Shown: positions 35,225 through 42,777, counted from the stretch's first letter. The stretch is 50,271 nt of DNA from an uncultured Megasphaera sp. (GCF_900539295.1 NZ_UQBH01000016.1:1-50271), one strand, 5' to 3'. A program made the numbers and translations. Notes: generated by a model from the letters alone, not told the origin.

Positions 35225-35309
35225 AACTATTTTCTCCTTTACAGCAGACAATAAAGGAGTCCCGATGGGGCTTCTGAAGTTGATACACTATGCATGTATA
35301 TATGTTATA

Positions 35310-35338
35310 ATTATAACAATTTTTAATTATGACAGCAA
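35310..35338 (-). promoter_or_regulatory. Sigma-70 promoter of the activator gene, with palindrome
   Basis: On the minus strand TTGCTG (35338-35333), 17-bp spacer and TATAAT (35315-35310). A perfect 14-bp palindrome GTTATAATTATAAC (35304-35317) overlaps the -10 and could be an operator. This gives the activator its own promoter, separate from rpoN. Confidence 0.65.
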
Positions 35339-35357
35339 GATGGATGGAGGCTGGAAA

Positions 35358-36653
35358 TTAGTGGCGATAGGGGGATTTGTATTTTTGGTGACGGGTGTAG
35401 GAGTTGGAAATATGCATTATTCCTCGATATTTTTGAATTAACCGTCGAGAAAAGGTGTGGCCGAATTGGCTCGTCAACAAATCGGTCAATTGGTCGTCGC
35501 TATAAGGATGGTGTACATCTTCGTTTTCAATCAGATGTGCGAGAGCTTGTTTTACAGCATCTTTGGAAATGGTTGTTTTCGTTTTTGGGAAAGGCCTCTG
35601 GAATAGTTGCTTGAATGAAATCGTCTTATGCGGCGTTTGTAAGTATTTATCCCTTATTGAGCGGCTGATCGTAGACGGGTGAAGGCCTACTTTTTTTGCA
35701 ATATCTGCGAGGGTCATCGGCTGTAAAGGGCCTTGGTTTTGTAAGTAGTCATGTTGACAACTCCAGATGGCGTCAGTTAAGGCGTGCAGCGTTTTGCGGC
35801 GGCGTTCAATGTTATAAAAAAGTAGACGACATCGGGTATATTTTGTTTGGAAATATTCTTTTACGCTCTCGTCTGTCGTTGTTTGCATCATTCGTACATA
35901 GTAATCGCTCATAGAGTAAGATGCTGACCAGGAGTCGTTTAAAATAACTTCATGACCGTTGTTGGTGAATTGGATAATCACATCGGGAATAATATAGGAG
36001 GTTTCTGTTTCGAAAAAAGGACTGAGTGGGGCCGGGGTTAATTTCTTGATAAGGGAAATAGCGGCATCAATCTCTGCTTTAGAGCCTTTTACAGATTGGT
36101 AAATTGGGGAAATTTTTTGTTTGCCTATGGTCGCAAGGTGATGATCAATCAGATCTTCTAATAATGGTGTTAACTTATGAGTGCGCTTTAACTGCAGTTT
36201 TAAACAGTCTTTTAGCGATAGGGCTCCGATACCGGCAGGATCTAAACTTTGGAGACGATGCAGACAGAACTCAAAAAGGCCTGCCGGTAAGGGCAATTTT
36301 TGTGTCAGCTCGTCTTCCGTTATTGTCAGATACCCTCGGTTATCCACGTAATCGGCTAAATAAGAAAAAAGAGCCCATTGGGGAGTAGTAAAATTAGTCG
36401 GATTTACTTGCTCTAAAATAAATTGTTTGACACTTTGTTCTTCGGGAGCCGCTACAAAATCTAAAAAGGAAGTGTCGTTGTTTGAGGAAGATCTTTGATT
36501 GGGACTATATTCCATGAAGGGATTTTCCTCAGACTCTTTTTGGAGCAGATTGTAGAGGGATTCCGTAGACAAAGCCAGAATATTCAACGATTGAATTTGA
36601 TTCGTTGAAAGTTTTTGCAATTCTTTTTGGGTCAGTGTTAAGTTAGTTTCCAT
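35358..36653 (-). CDS. rpoN: RNA polymerase sigma-54 factor
   Basis: 431 aa, slightly shorter than the usual 450-500. Region I (residues 1-50) is Gln/Leu-rich (LTQKELQKLSTNQIQSLNIL), then the core-binding domain with LDPAGIGALSLKDCL and the HTH HPSTISRSIRDKYLQT. The C-terminal RpoN box is divergent: SRRLIQKYR in place of the usual ARRTVxKYR. It starts 4 bp after the stop of the AMP-ligase gene, with GAAAGGGGG upstream, so it is the last gene of the eight-gene operon. It would direct transcription from the divergent -24/-12 promoter. Confidence 0.93.
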   Translation of the reverse strand: METNLTLTQKELQKLSTNQIQSLNILALSTESLYNLLQKESEENPFMEYSPNQRSSSNNDTSFLDFVAAPEEQSVKQFILEQVNPTNFTTPQWALFSYLADYVDNRGYLTITEDELTQKLPLPAGLFEFCLHRLQSLDPAGIGALSLKDCLKLQLKRTHKLTPLLEDLIDHHLATIGKQKISPIYQSVKGSKAEIDAAISLIKKLTPAPLSPFFETETSYIIPDVIIQFTNNGHEVILNDSWSASYSMSDYYVRMMQTTTDESVKEYFQTKYTRCRLLFYNIERRRKTLHALTDAIWSCQHDYLQNQGPLQPMTLADIAKKVGLHPSTISRSIRDKYLQTPHKTISFKQLFQRPFPKTKTTISKDAVKQALAHLIENEDVHHPYSDDQLTDLLTSQFGHTFSRRLIQKYRGIMHISNSYTRHQKYKSPYRH

Positions 36654-36657
36654 CGTA

Positions 36658-38082
36658 TTATCCCCCTTTCCTTTCGGTTAGTTCATTTAGTACCGGGTAT
36701 TGGGTTTTACCGGAGGTATTTTTTGGAATTTTGTTTATCTGGTGAAGGGTAAAGCAATGAAGATGAAGACCAATTTTATCGATTAAATAATCTTCTATGC
36801 TTGATTGTCGGTCGTCATTGACAGTCATAAAGATATGAAGGTCATCATCTTTTCCGGTACAAGCGAAGTCACTAAAGTCGAAGTTGTTTTTTAATAGTTC
36901 TTCGACTTCATCCATATTTACTCTCTTTCCCATTATTTTTAAGAAACGTTTTTTTCGGCCCGTAATGTAGTAGTAGCCGTCTTGGTCGACATAGGCCATG
37001 TCACCGGTATAGAGCCGGCCGTGGCGTAAATCGCCTAACGCTAAGTCTTCTGCCTTCTGTGCATAGCCCATGGTTACGTTAGGGCCGTCATAGCAGAGCT
37101 CTCCCGTTACTTTCGGAATGGTGATTTCTGTTTTTTCATCTTCCATGATGCGGAATGTCCCGCCCGGAATCGCGATGCCGATACTCCCAAGTTTTTCTAA
37201 GGCACGGTCAAAGGGGAGATACGACATGCGGGCCGTTGCTTCTGTTTGTCCATACATGACGATAAATCGTTTTCCCGTTTTGTGTGCAAATTCGAGATAT
37301 TCTTTTTGCAGCCGTGTCGATAAATGGCCGCCGGCTTGAATCATCAGATTTAATTTGGGTAAATCCATAGACATGATTCCGATGCGCTTCAAACATTCAA
37401 AGGTGAAAGGTACGCCTGCAAGGGAAGTGATATCTTCTTTTTTGCAGATATCCCAAAATTGTTTGTCGAAAACCGTAGCCTCTGTCAGACATTCACAGGC
37501 CCCTTGCAGTACATGGCTGTTGATAACTGACAGGCCGAAGGTATAGTGCATCGGGAGTGATGAAATGGGGTAATCTGCTTTGGTGATTTTCAGGTATTCT
37601 GCGATAGATGCGGCGTTTGACTGGATATTTTTATAGCTTTGGCGGACTAACTTGGGGCTTCCGGTACTTCCGGATGTCGTTAATAGCAAAGCTAAATCCG
37701 GGTGAATGGAGTGAGGGACTTCGTTAACGGGATAAAGACCATAATCATACAGTGTATAAATTGGCTCTTCTATGTCATCCACCGGCTTAAATACATAATT
37801 GGGGTTATAGCGCATTAATAAGTGCTGCTGTAATTTCGCATCCATATCGTGATCAATTAGCAGGGGGACGATGCGGTTTTGCAGACAACACAGATAGGAT
37901 AAGGCCGAGCCTATCGTGTTATGACAAATAATCGCGGCTAATTGTTTGGGCTTGTTTTCTATTATTTGATGGACGCTTTTGCTATGTTCGTACCAATCGC
38001 CATAGATAATAGAATGGCCTGTTCCGTCAGTGAACAAAAGGTGATTTTTATACTTCGGATTTTCATCAAAAAAACACAACAT
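36658..38082 (-). CDS. AMP-forming acyl-CoA/acyl-ACP ligase
   Basis: 474 aa adenylate-forming enzyme. Core motifs: A3 LLLTTSGSTGSPKLV, A5 MYGQTEATARM, A7 YTGDMAYVDQDGYYY, A8 GRKKRFLKIMGKRV and the C-terminal Lys region IPKNTSGKTQYPV. It would activate a carboxylic acid and load it on CoA or, more likely here, on the operon's own carrier protein. It is shorter than typical acyl-CoA synthetases (around 500-550 aa) and similar to ACP-loading ligases. The gene is packed between the LuxC-like (11 bp) and rpoN (4 bp) genes. Confidence 0.85.
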   Translation of the reverse strand: MLCFFDENPKYKNHLLFTDGTGHSIIYGDWYEHSKSVHQIIENKPKQLAAIICHNTIGSALSYLCCLQNRIVPLLIDHDMDAKLQQHLLMRYNPNYVFKPVDDIEEPIYTLYDYGLYPVNEVPHSIHPDLALLLTTSGSTGSPKLVRQSYKNIQSNAASIAEYLKITKADYPISSLPMHYTFGLSVINSHVLQGACECLTEATVFDKQFWDICKKEDITSLAGVPFTFECLKRIGIMSMDLPKLNLMIQAGGHLSTRLQKEYLEFAHKTGKRFIVMYGQTEATARMSYLPFDRALEKLGSIGIAIPGGTFRIMEDEKTEITIPKVTGELCYDGPNVTMGYAQKAEDLALGDLRHGRLYTGDMAYVDQDGYYYITGRKKRFLKIMGKRVNMDEVEELLKNNFDFSDFACTGKDDDLHIFMTVNDDRQSSIEDYLIDKIGLHLHCFTLHQINKIPKNTSGKTQYPVLNELTERKGG

Positions 38083-38093
38083 AAGTATCCCTC

Positions 38094-39281
38094 CTAACGA
38101 ATGATACGGGTTAGTGCTTCCAGTAGATTGCGGCCATCCCAGATCATATCCATATCCATGGCCTGGCCAATCGGTACGATTCGATCGACGCCGGTGGCTT
38201 GTGCTTGGATCAGCTGACTGCGGATTTCAGCCGAGGATACATTTAATGTAGTAATGGTCTGGACTTTCGCCGTAAGGTAGGGAAGGATGTCAGATAAATT
38301 TTGTACGGGATATTGAAAAAATTGACCAAAAGTTCCGGATAATTGGGTTAAATCAGCAGGCAGGGAAGACAAGGTATAGACATAAAGGCGATTATTCTCA
38401 TATGCGACGGATTGAATTTCATCTTCGTGCATGGCGAATCGCCAGGCTTCCGTGAACTTTCGGCTTACCTTGATGGGAGCCAGGTCATATTTTTGTACTT
38501 CAAGCGTAACTGCATTCCACCATCGAGACTGAGCCTCTTTAAAAATTCTATCCGGTCCAAGCCAAAAAATCAGTCTTGGTGATGAACAAGCGTTTTGATC
38601 TACCTCATAGGTATCTAAATAAAAGCGATGGATCTTTTCTTTTAATTCTTCATCTGAACAGGTCGCAACATAGCTGCTGTCAAAGATTGCCAAAGAATAG
38701 CGATCGGAAAAGGGAATATCGATTGCCCGGGGAGATAACGGAGATTTTCTGATTTCGCAAATGGTTTTATCTCCGCCCCAAATCATGCGGCTGTCGCAAT
38801 GTTTTGAAAATTTGTCGGTTACTTTTTTTTCGTGATCATAGGTTATAATGGCATTTTGATTCCATAATGATCTATACGAAGGCGTTTGCAAAAGGCAATC
38901 GAACAGGCTGCAAATGGGGACAACGTTTGGCAGCAGCTTGGGGGAAATGCGGACAACATTGGCATTACCGGCTAATAATGAGATAAATAAACTGTATAAA
39001 AACATGACAGGCATGTTAGCCGGTGCAATGTGGAAGGTTAAGCCGCGGCCTAATCGAGATTGAGCTGGGGGTAATAATGATTTATATTCTTCTACTTTTC
39101 TCGGCCGCAGCCAAAAACTAAAGGCTGCCCAGGACGGATTGTCTTTTGCCAGCGGATGACTTTGCAGTTGGCGCGCGAAATCTTTGCAGAATTGAACTAT
39201 TAAGGGGGAGAATGGGGGATATGGCGTTATTTTTTCCGGGATCATTCCCGCGATTGTTGTGAACTTTTTAGCTGTGTGCAT
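38094..39281 (-). CDS. LuxC-like acyl reductase
   Basis: 395 aa, ALDH-superfamily acyl-CoA reductase of the LuxC family. Typical stretches are TFHIAPANMPVMFLYSLFISLLAGNANVVRISPK broken here at residues 82-114 and the nucleophile C232 in DQNACSSP. LuxC reduces an acyl thioester to an aldehyde with NADPH, taking the acyl group from LuxE in luminous bacteria (family knowledge). It overlaps the LuxE-like gene by 14 bp, so the two are translationally coupled. No luxA, luxB or luxD is nearby, so light production is not implied. Acyl chain length is unknown. Confidence 0.85.
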   Translation of the reverse strand: MHTAKKFTTIAGMIPEKITPYPPFSPLIVQFCKDFARQLQSHPLAKDNPSWAAFSFWLRPRKVEEYKSLLPPAQSRLGRGLTFHIAPANMPVMFLYSLFISLLAGNANVVRISPKLLPNVVPICSLFDCLLQTPSYRSLWNQNAIITYDHEKKVTDKFSKHCDSRMIWGGDKTICEIRKSPLSPRAIDIPFSDRYSLAIFDSSYVATCSDEELKEKIHRFYLDTYEVDQNACSSPRLIFWLGPDRIFKEAQSRWWNAVTLEVQKYDLAPIKVSRKFTEAWRFAMHEDEIQSVAYENNRLYVYTLSSLPADLTQLSGTFGQFFQYPVQNLSDILPYLTAKVQTITTLNVSSAEIRSQLIQAQATGVDRIVPIGQAMDMDMIWDGRNLLEALTRIIR

Positions 39282-40341
39282 CGCTGCACCCCCTTATTTC
39301 TGCTTTGGCAATACGGCCGTCGATGCGGAAATACTTTCCTAAACGACCGCAAGGGCAATCATCGATGCCTAATAAGGTTCCTGTGTCTTCGGTCAAAATG
39401 GAGTGACCAGGATAGGAGGTTGCCAAAGGTGTTAATACTTGAACGATTCCTGACTCTCCAATCGCACAAGGCGAAAAATTTTCGGGATTGCGAATGATGA
39501 TGTCTGAAAAAATGCTGGCATGGAGGTGCCCTTGTTCACACTCCATATAAATACATCCGGTCTGTTCGGCCATACCGTAGTAATTGTGGACTTCTTTAAT
39601 TTTAAACTGATCGTATAGCCGTTTTTTATAGATTTGGGGAGAGACGGCACGATCCTGCATTTTTTTCCAGCCTCCGCCATGGATGACGATGGCATTGGAT
39701 AAGTCGATGACTCCGGGGTAATCAACTAGTGCCTCACATAAATACTGCCAAATCATGAAGGTGAAGCCGAATATGAGCACCGGCTGATCATGATAAGTTT
39801 GAATGAAGGTACGGATACTTTCTAAGTCGATGGAGAGATCGGACTTAAGGGCATAATACTTTCGCTTTGCAAAGATAGAAAATCCTAAAATAGCAGCTCC
39901 ACGGGCGTTAAATGCAGCGCGATTTTTTAATAAATCGGGGGTGTCGATAATGAGCATCGGCAAACGAGCAGAGCCTATAAAACTTTCCACAATATGGTAT
40001 AAGGCAAATTGTTGATTGCTGGCTGTCGTCGTATCGAGATATAAGTGAGATGCCATGCCGGAGGTTCCCGATGAGGTAATGACTTTAAAAACTTCTTGGT
40101 CACTAATACTTTTTAACTCTTCAGTCTTGAAAATAGAGATGGGAAGCATTGGAATTTTTGAGAGTTCATTATAATGAGCTCGCTTTAGGTTTAGAGTTTG
40201 TAAGGCCTGACCATAAGGCGGACAGGCTGTACTGTGTCGATTCGTTAATTCGGATAAGAGGTTCACATAATGCTTTTCTTTTTCCGCTTGGGTCCAATCA
40301 AAAGGGGGTTGGTCCAGCCAAGTATTATAGTCCATAGGCAT
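39268..40341 (-). CDS. LuxE/acyl-protein synthetase-like enzyme
   Basis: 357 aa adenylating enzyme of the LuxE family. The ATP loop is VITSSGTSGMASHL (about 87-100). HNYYGMAEQTGCIYMEC and EDTGTLLGIDDCPCGRLGKYF near the C-terminus resemble LuxE/PaaK-type proteins. LuxE activates an acid as acyl-AMP, binds it on a C-terminal cysteine and hands it to LuxC; candidate Cys are in DDCPCGR. It starts behind AGGAGG and overlaps the hydrolase gene by 17 bp. Confidence 0.85.
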   Translation of the reverse strand: MPMDYNTWLDQPPFDWTQAEKEKHYVNLLSELTNRHSTACPPYGQALQTLNLKRAHYNELSKIPMLPISIFKTEELKSISDQEVFKVITSSGTSGMASHLYLDTTTASNQQFALYHIVESFIGSARLPMLIIDTPDLLKNRAAFNARGAAILGFSIFAKRKYYALKSDLSIDLESIRTFIQTYHDQPVLIFGFTFMIWQYLCEALVDYPGVIDLSNAIVIHGGGWKKMQDRAVSPQIYKKRLYDQFKIKEVHNYYGMAEQTGCIYMECEQGHLHASIFSDIIIRNPENFSPCAIGESGIVQVLTPLATSYPGHSILTEDTGTLLGIDDCPCGRLGKYFRIDGRIAKAEIRGCSDAHS

Positions 40342-40981
40342 CCTTCACCTCCTTTGTCAATACAAAAGGTGTCCCATGGCCGGGATATGTTTTTATGGGG
40401 GTGGGTAAGCTGTATAAGCGTGGTTTGCCGAATTTTTCATAGGCATTTTCGTCACCGCCGGGAAGACGTGTGATTACACTTTCATTCGGAATAAAGTAGT
40501 CTCCGGAAAACAAGAACGAGTCGTCGATGATGATGCAGCTGCTGCCGGGAGTGTGCCCCGGGGCGGATAGACATAAAATCGTATGTTGCCTCCAAGTCGC
40601 CCTGTAGGTTTCTTCAAAGGTAATATCTGCAGCTTGACAGGTAAAGGGCGGGTAGGAAATGTGAAGCTTGCCCTTACTTTTAAAATATAAATAAGTTTCC
40701 ATAATCCTTGTCATATTTAGGGTTGTGCTTTGAATCCCCGAGCTGCAGGCTGCGCTGCATAAGACTTTTACGGGATATTGCTTTCTGAGATCGTTGAGAG
40801 CTGCTATATGATCGCAGTGTTCATGTGTTAAAATAATGAGCTCTGGAATTAGAGCATTTTGATTAAGATAGGAATGGATTTTTTTGTAGTCATTGGGATC
40901 GACGATTAGTGCGTGATTACCGGAAACCAACAGATAACAGTTACTGTCGGTCAAGGCATCAACGATTATTTTGTCGACCAT
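40325..40981 (-). CDS. Metallo-beta-lactamase-fold hydrolase
   Basis: 218 aa, glyoxalase-II-like. The metal motif THEHCDHIAAL (HxHxDH), then SAPGHTPGSSC, SGDYFIP with the bridging Asp, and YPGHGTP are all present. Such enzymes often hydrolyse thioesters. Next to an ACP gene (it starts directly at the ACP stop, TAAATG), an acyl-ACP or glutathione-free thioester is a reasonable substrate (inference). Its role in the pathway may be release or proofreading of misloaded acyl groups. Confidence 0.85.
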   Translation of the reverse strand: MVDKIIVDALTDSNCYLLVSGNHALIVDPNDYKKIHSYLNQNALIPELIILTHEHCDHIAALNDLRKQYPVKVLCSAACSSGIQSTTLNMTRIMETYLYFKSKGKLHISYPPFTCQAADITFEETYRATWRQHTILCLSAPGHTPGSSCIIIDDSFLFSGDYFIPNESVITRLPGGDENAYEKFGKPRLYSLPTPIKTYPGHGTPFVLTKEVKDAYGL

Positions 40982-41218
40982 TTAGATATCGACGCCGTAT
41001 TTTCGTAAAATATCCATTCCTTTTTCATAAGAGCTGAAAGCTAATACATCGGGGGTGTCGATGGAAATATCAAAGGTATCTTCCATTTCTTCCATCAATG
41101 TCATATGGCCCATGGAATCCCATAACTTGATGCTGCGATATTTCAGGCCGGGAAGGTCTTCTTTGTTTAATTTAAAGTTAGTCATAAAAAGGTGTTCGTA
41201 TTTTTCTAAGTTTGTCAT
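40982..41218 (-). CDS. Acyl carrier protein
   Basis: 78 aa, all-helical and acidic. The phosphopantetheine attachment site is LWDSMGHM (Ser in DSMGHM, in place of the usual DSL). It starts behind GAGGAG and ends at the start codon of the hydrolase gene. A dedicated carrier beside an AMP-forming ligase, LuxE and LuxC implies that the acid is activated on this protein. No ACP synthase is in the window. Confidence 0.85.
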   Translation of the reverse strand: MTNLEKYEHLFMTNFKLNKEDLPGLKYRSIKLWDSMGHMTLMEEMEDTFDISIDTPDVLAFSSYEKGMDILRKYGVDI

Positions 41219-41220
41219 AG

Positions 41221-41952
41221 CTAATTCTCCTCTTCTTTGTAATTCGATGTGTTGCTATAGCTAAATAATGTTTTCATCATCAATTGATGGATGGTGCCTT
41301 CAACGACAACTGTTCCGTCTGATTTCCGGCAGATTCCTCGGAATTCTCCGATGTACCAACGGTTCTTTTCTTCGATATGAGTTAATTCTATAGAGGCTTT
41401 AATTGTATCGCCGGGATAAATTGGGGCTGTGAAGGTTAACTGCTCATCCATTAAAATCGTTCCATCACCCGGGAGAATGGTTCCCATGATGGAGGATAAC
41501 AGACTGGCGGTCAACACTCCGTGAATGACGGGGCGGCCGAACCCGTGTAGGGCAGCGAAGGTTGAATCTGTGTGGAGCTTTCCGTAATCGCCGGTTAAGG
41601 CAGCGAATTGGAAGATGTCTTCTTCTGTAAACGTCCTGGTCATACACGCCGTGTCCCCTAAATGGATTTCTTTTTTTTGCAGAAGGGGGAACTGATCTAG
41701 ATCCTCTAATTCTTTTGCAAAGAGGCTAAACTGCTGAGGTGTGAGAAGGGGACGAAATTGTCGTGCTGCGATACCGGTCGTATCGGCACAAGCCGTCATG
41801 CAGCCACAGACGAGAAGGCAGAAATCACAGATCGTATTTTCCGTATCATACGTAAAAGTATGTTGGGGAAATTTTTTTTTGAGTTTCTCCACTTCTTTGC
41901 TGCGATCATAGCGAGGATTGCAGCCGCCGCAATATTTTATGCCTATTTTCAT
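41221..41952 (-). CDS. Cys-rich N-domain fused to MaoC-like hydratase
   Basis: 243 aa. The N-terminal 75 residues hold eight cysteines or so, with KYCGGCNPRYDR (8-19) and ICDFCLLVCGCMTACAD, a pattern I know from anaerobe proteins but cannot name. Residues about 95-225 are a hotdog-fold MaoC/PhaJ hydratase with the catalytic pattern D-x-x-x-x-H in TGDYGKLHTDSTFA and GFGRPVIHGVL. MaoC enzymes hydrate 2-enoyl thioesters such as crotonyl-CoA. It starts 3 bp after the NifU-like gene and 2 bp before the ACP gene. Cysteines may bind metal or an Fe-S cluster supplied by the NifU-like protein (inference). Confidence 0.75.
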   Translation of the reverse strand: MKIGIKYCGGCNPRYDRSKEVEKLKKKFPQHTFTYDTENTICDFCLLVCGCMTACADTTGIAARQFRPLLTPQQFSLFAKELEDLDQFPLLQKKEIHLGDTACMTRTFTEEDIFQFAALTGDYGKLHTDSTFAALHGFGRPVIHGVLTASLLSSIMGTILPGDGTILMDEQLTFTAPIYPGDTIKASIELTHIEEKNRWYIGEFRGICRKSDGTVVVEGTIHQLMMKTLFSYSNTSNYKEEEN

Positions 41953-41955
41953 AAC

Positions 41956-42255
41956 TTACCTCTGCATGTGGCGCATACGTAGTATATCCTTAGCTTGAGC
42001 GATGAGATCATCGCTGACTCCGGTTACTAAGATGATATCTTGGATATCATCTATGGACTCACGAATCTTCGCTCCGATTAGTTCTTCCGTCGTTAATTGA
42101 GCTGACGGACATCCGCTGCATTTTCCCGTTAGGCGGATTCGCAGAATACGATTTTGGTAGTCGACTATTTCGACATCGCCTTGATGTTCTGCTAAGATGG
42201 GGCGGATTTCTTTTTCTAATACAGTTTCTATTTTGCTTTTTATTGAAGCGTTCAT
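41956..42255 (-). CDS. NifU C-terminal-domain-like Fe-S carrier
   Basis: 99 aa, a single Nfu domain. LRIRLTGKCSGCPSAQLTTE has the CxxC pair that binds a bridging Fe-S cluster. ATG 42255 is taken as start; an upstream TTG at 42270 is possible. It is the first gene of the eight-gene operon. It may supply clusters to the Cys-rich hydratase or to the divergently encoded 4-hydroxybutyryl-CoA dehydratase, which needs a [4Fe-4S] cluster. Confidence 0.85.
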   Translation of the reverse strand: MNASIKSKIETVLEKEIRPILAEHQGDVEIVDYQNRILRIRLTGKCSGCPSAQLTTEELIGAKIRESIDDIQDIILVTGVSDDLIAQAKDILRMRHMQR

Positions 42256-42292
42256 TTTATTCACATCCAATCTGATTAATTTATTATTTATA

Positions 42293-42308
42293 TGAAATTA
42301 TCATGCCA
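42293..42308 (-). promoter_or_regulatory. Degenerate -24/-12-like promoter of the Lux-like operon
   Basis: Minus strand reads TGGCATGATAATTTCA (42308 to 42293). The -24 TGGCA and the TT before the -12 fit, but the -12 GC is TC. It lies 38 bp before the start codon. If real, the Lux-like operon, including rpoN, would be under sigma-54 itself. Confidence 0.35.
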
Positions 42309-42541
42309 GATTTAAAGTGAGAGAAGGCTTGATGAAAAATAGTGCTAAATTTCACTATTTTTATTTTGCTAAGTATATGTATAATCAAAAATACTTCTAA
42401 AAATAATATATATTCGATACAGGAAAATGATATGTGAGTGCAAGGTATATATATAAGGAGTGGATAATTAAACGTTTTACTAGTTATAATTAAAAAAATA
42501 CAGGAAAAATATATTTAAGACATTCGGTTTTATTGAATTAA

Positions 42542-42619
42542 TGTTCCGATAATGGCACATTAATTCAGTGTTTCATTTTTAAAACATCGATCGCAGAGAA
42601 TTGTTCTAAAAATGAAACT
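42542..42619. promoter_or_regulatory. Three 18-bp enhancer sites (TGT-N12-ACA type)
   Basis: TGTTCCGATAATGGCACA (42542-42559), TGTTTCATTTTTAAAACA (42569-42586) and TGTTCTAAAAATGAAACT (42602-42619) share TGTTYY-N6-RRMACW. The first sits in an 11-bp inverted repeat (TGAATTAATGT with ACATTAATTCA). The outer parts of the second and third form a 12-bp inverted repeat with 25-bp spacing. They are 170-240 bp upstream of the sigma-54 promoter, the normal distance for enhancer-binding proteins, and the activator with a Fis HTH is encoded nearby. Confidence 0.65.
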
Positions 42620-42638
42620 AAAAAGGAGGTAAATATAA

Positions 42639-42752
42639 TTGATTGTTAAATGTGAAAAAATGAACTATTTTTTTGCTAAAAAAATAAAAATCAATTTAAA
42701 TGAGATGGATACTATGATTTTAGGGAAAGATGATACGGATTTTTTCTCATAA
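42639..42752 (+). CDS. Possible 37-aa small ORF upstream of sigma-54 promoter
   Basis: A perfect AAGGAGG (42623-42629) lies 9 nt before a TTG start. The ORF runs 37 codons (MIVKCEKMNYFF... ending DDTDFFS) to TAA at 42750-42752, 10 bp before the -24 element. No family recognised. The strong ribosome site without another start is the only support; it may be a leader peptide or chance. Confidence 0.3.
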   Translation: MIVKCEKMNYFFAKKIKINLNEMDTMILGKDDTDFFS

Positions 42753-42761
42753 CCGTTAACT

Positions 42762-42777
42762 TGGCACAATTTTTGCT
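42762..42777 (+). promoter_or_regulatory. Sigma-54 promoter of the 4-hydroxybutyrate operon
   Basis: TGGCACAATTTTTGCT: the -24 GG (42763-42764) and -12 GC (42775-42776) are separated by exactly 10 bp and every consensus base of TGGCAC-N5-TTGC is present. Transcription should begin near 42788, giving about 70 nt of leader before the dehydratase ATG. Confidence 0.92.

Noticed and set aside
36658..41218. Bioluminescence (lux) operon
   Set aside because: LuxC- and LuxE-like genes are present, but luxA, luxB and luxD are missing and an ACP and separate ligase are present; an aldehyde-forming pathway without light is more likely.
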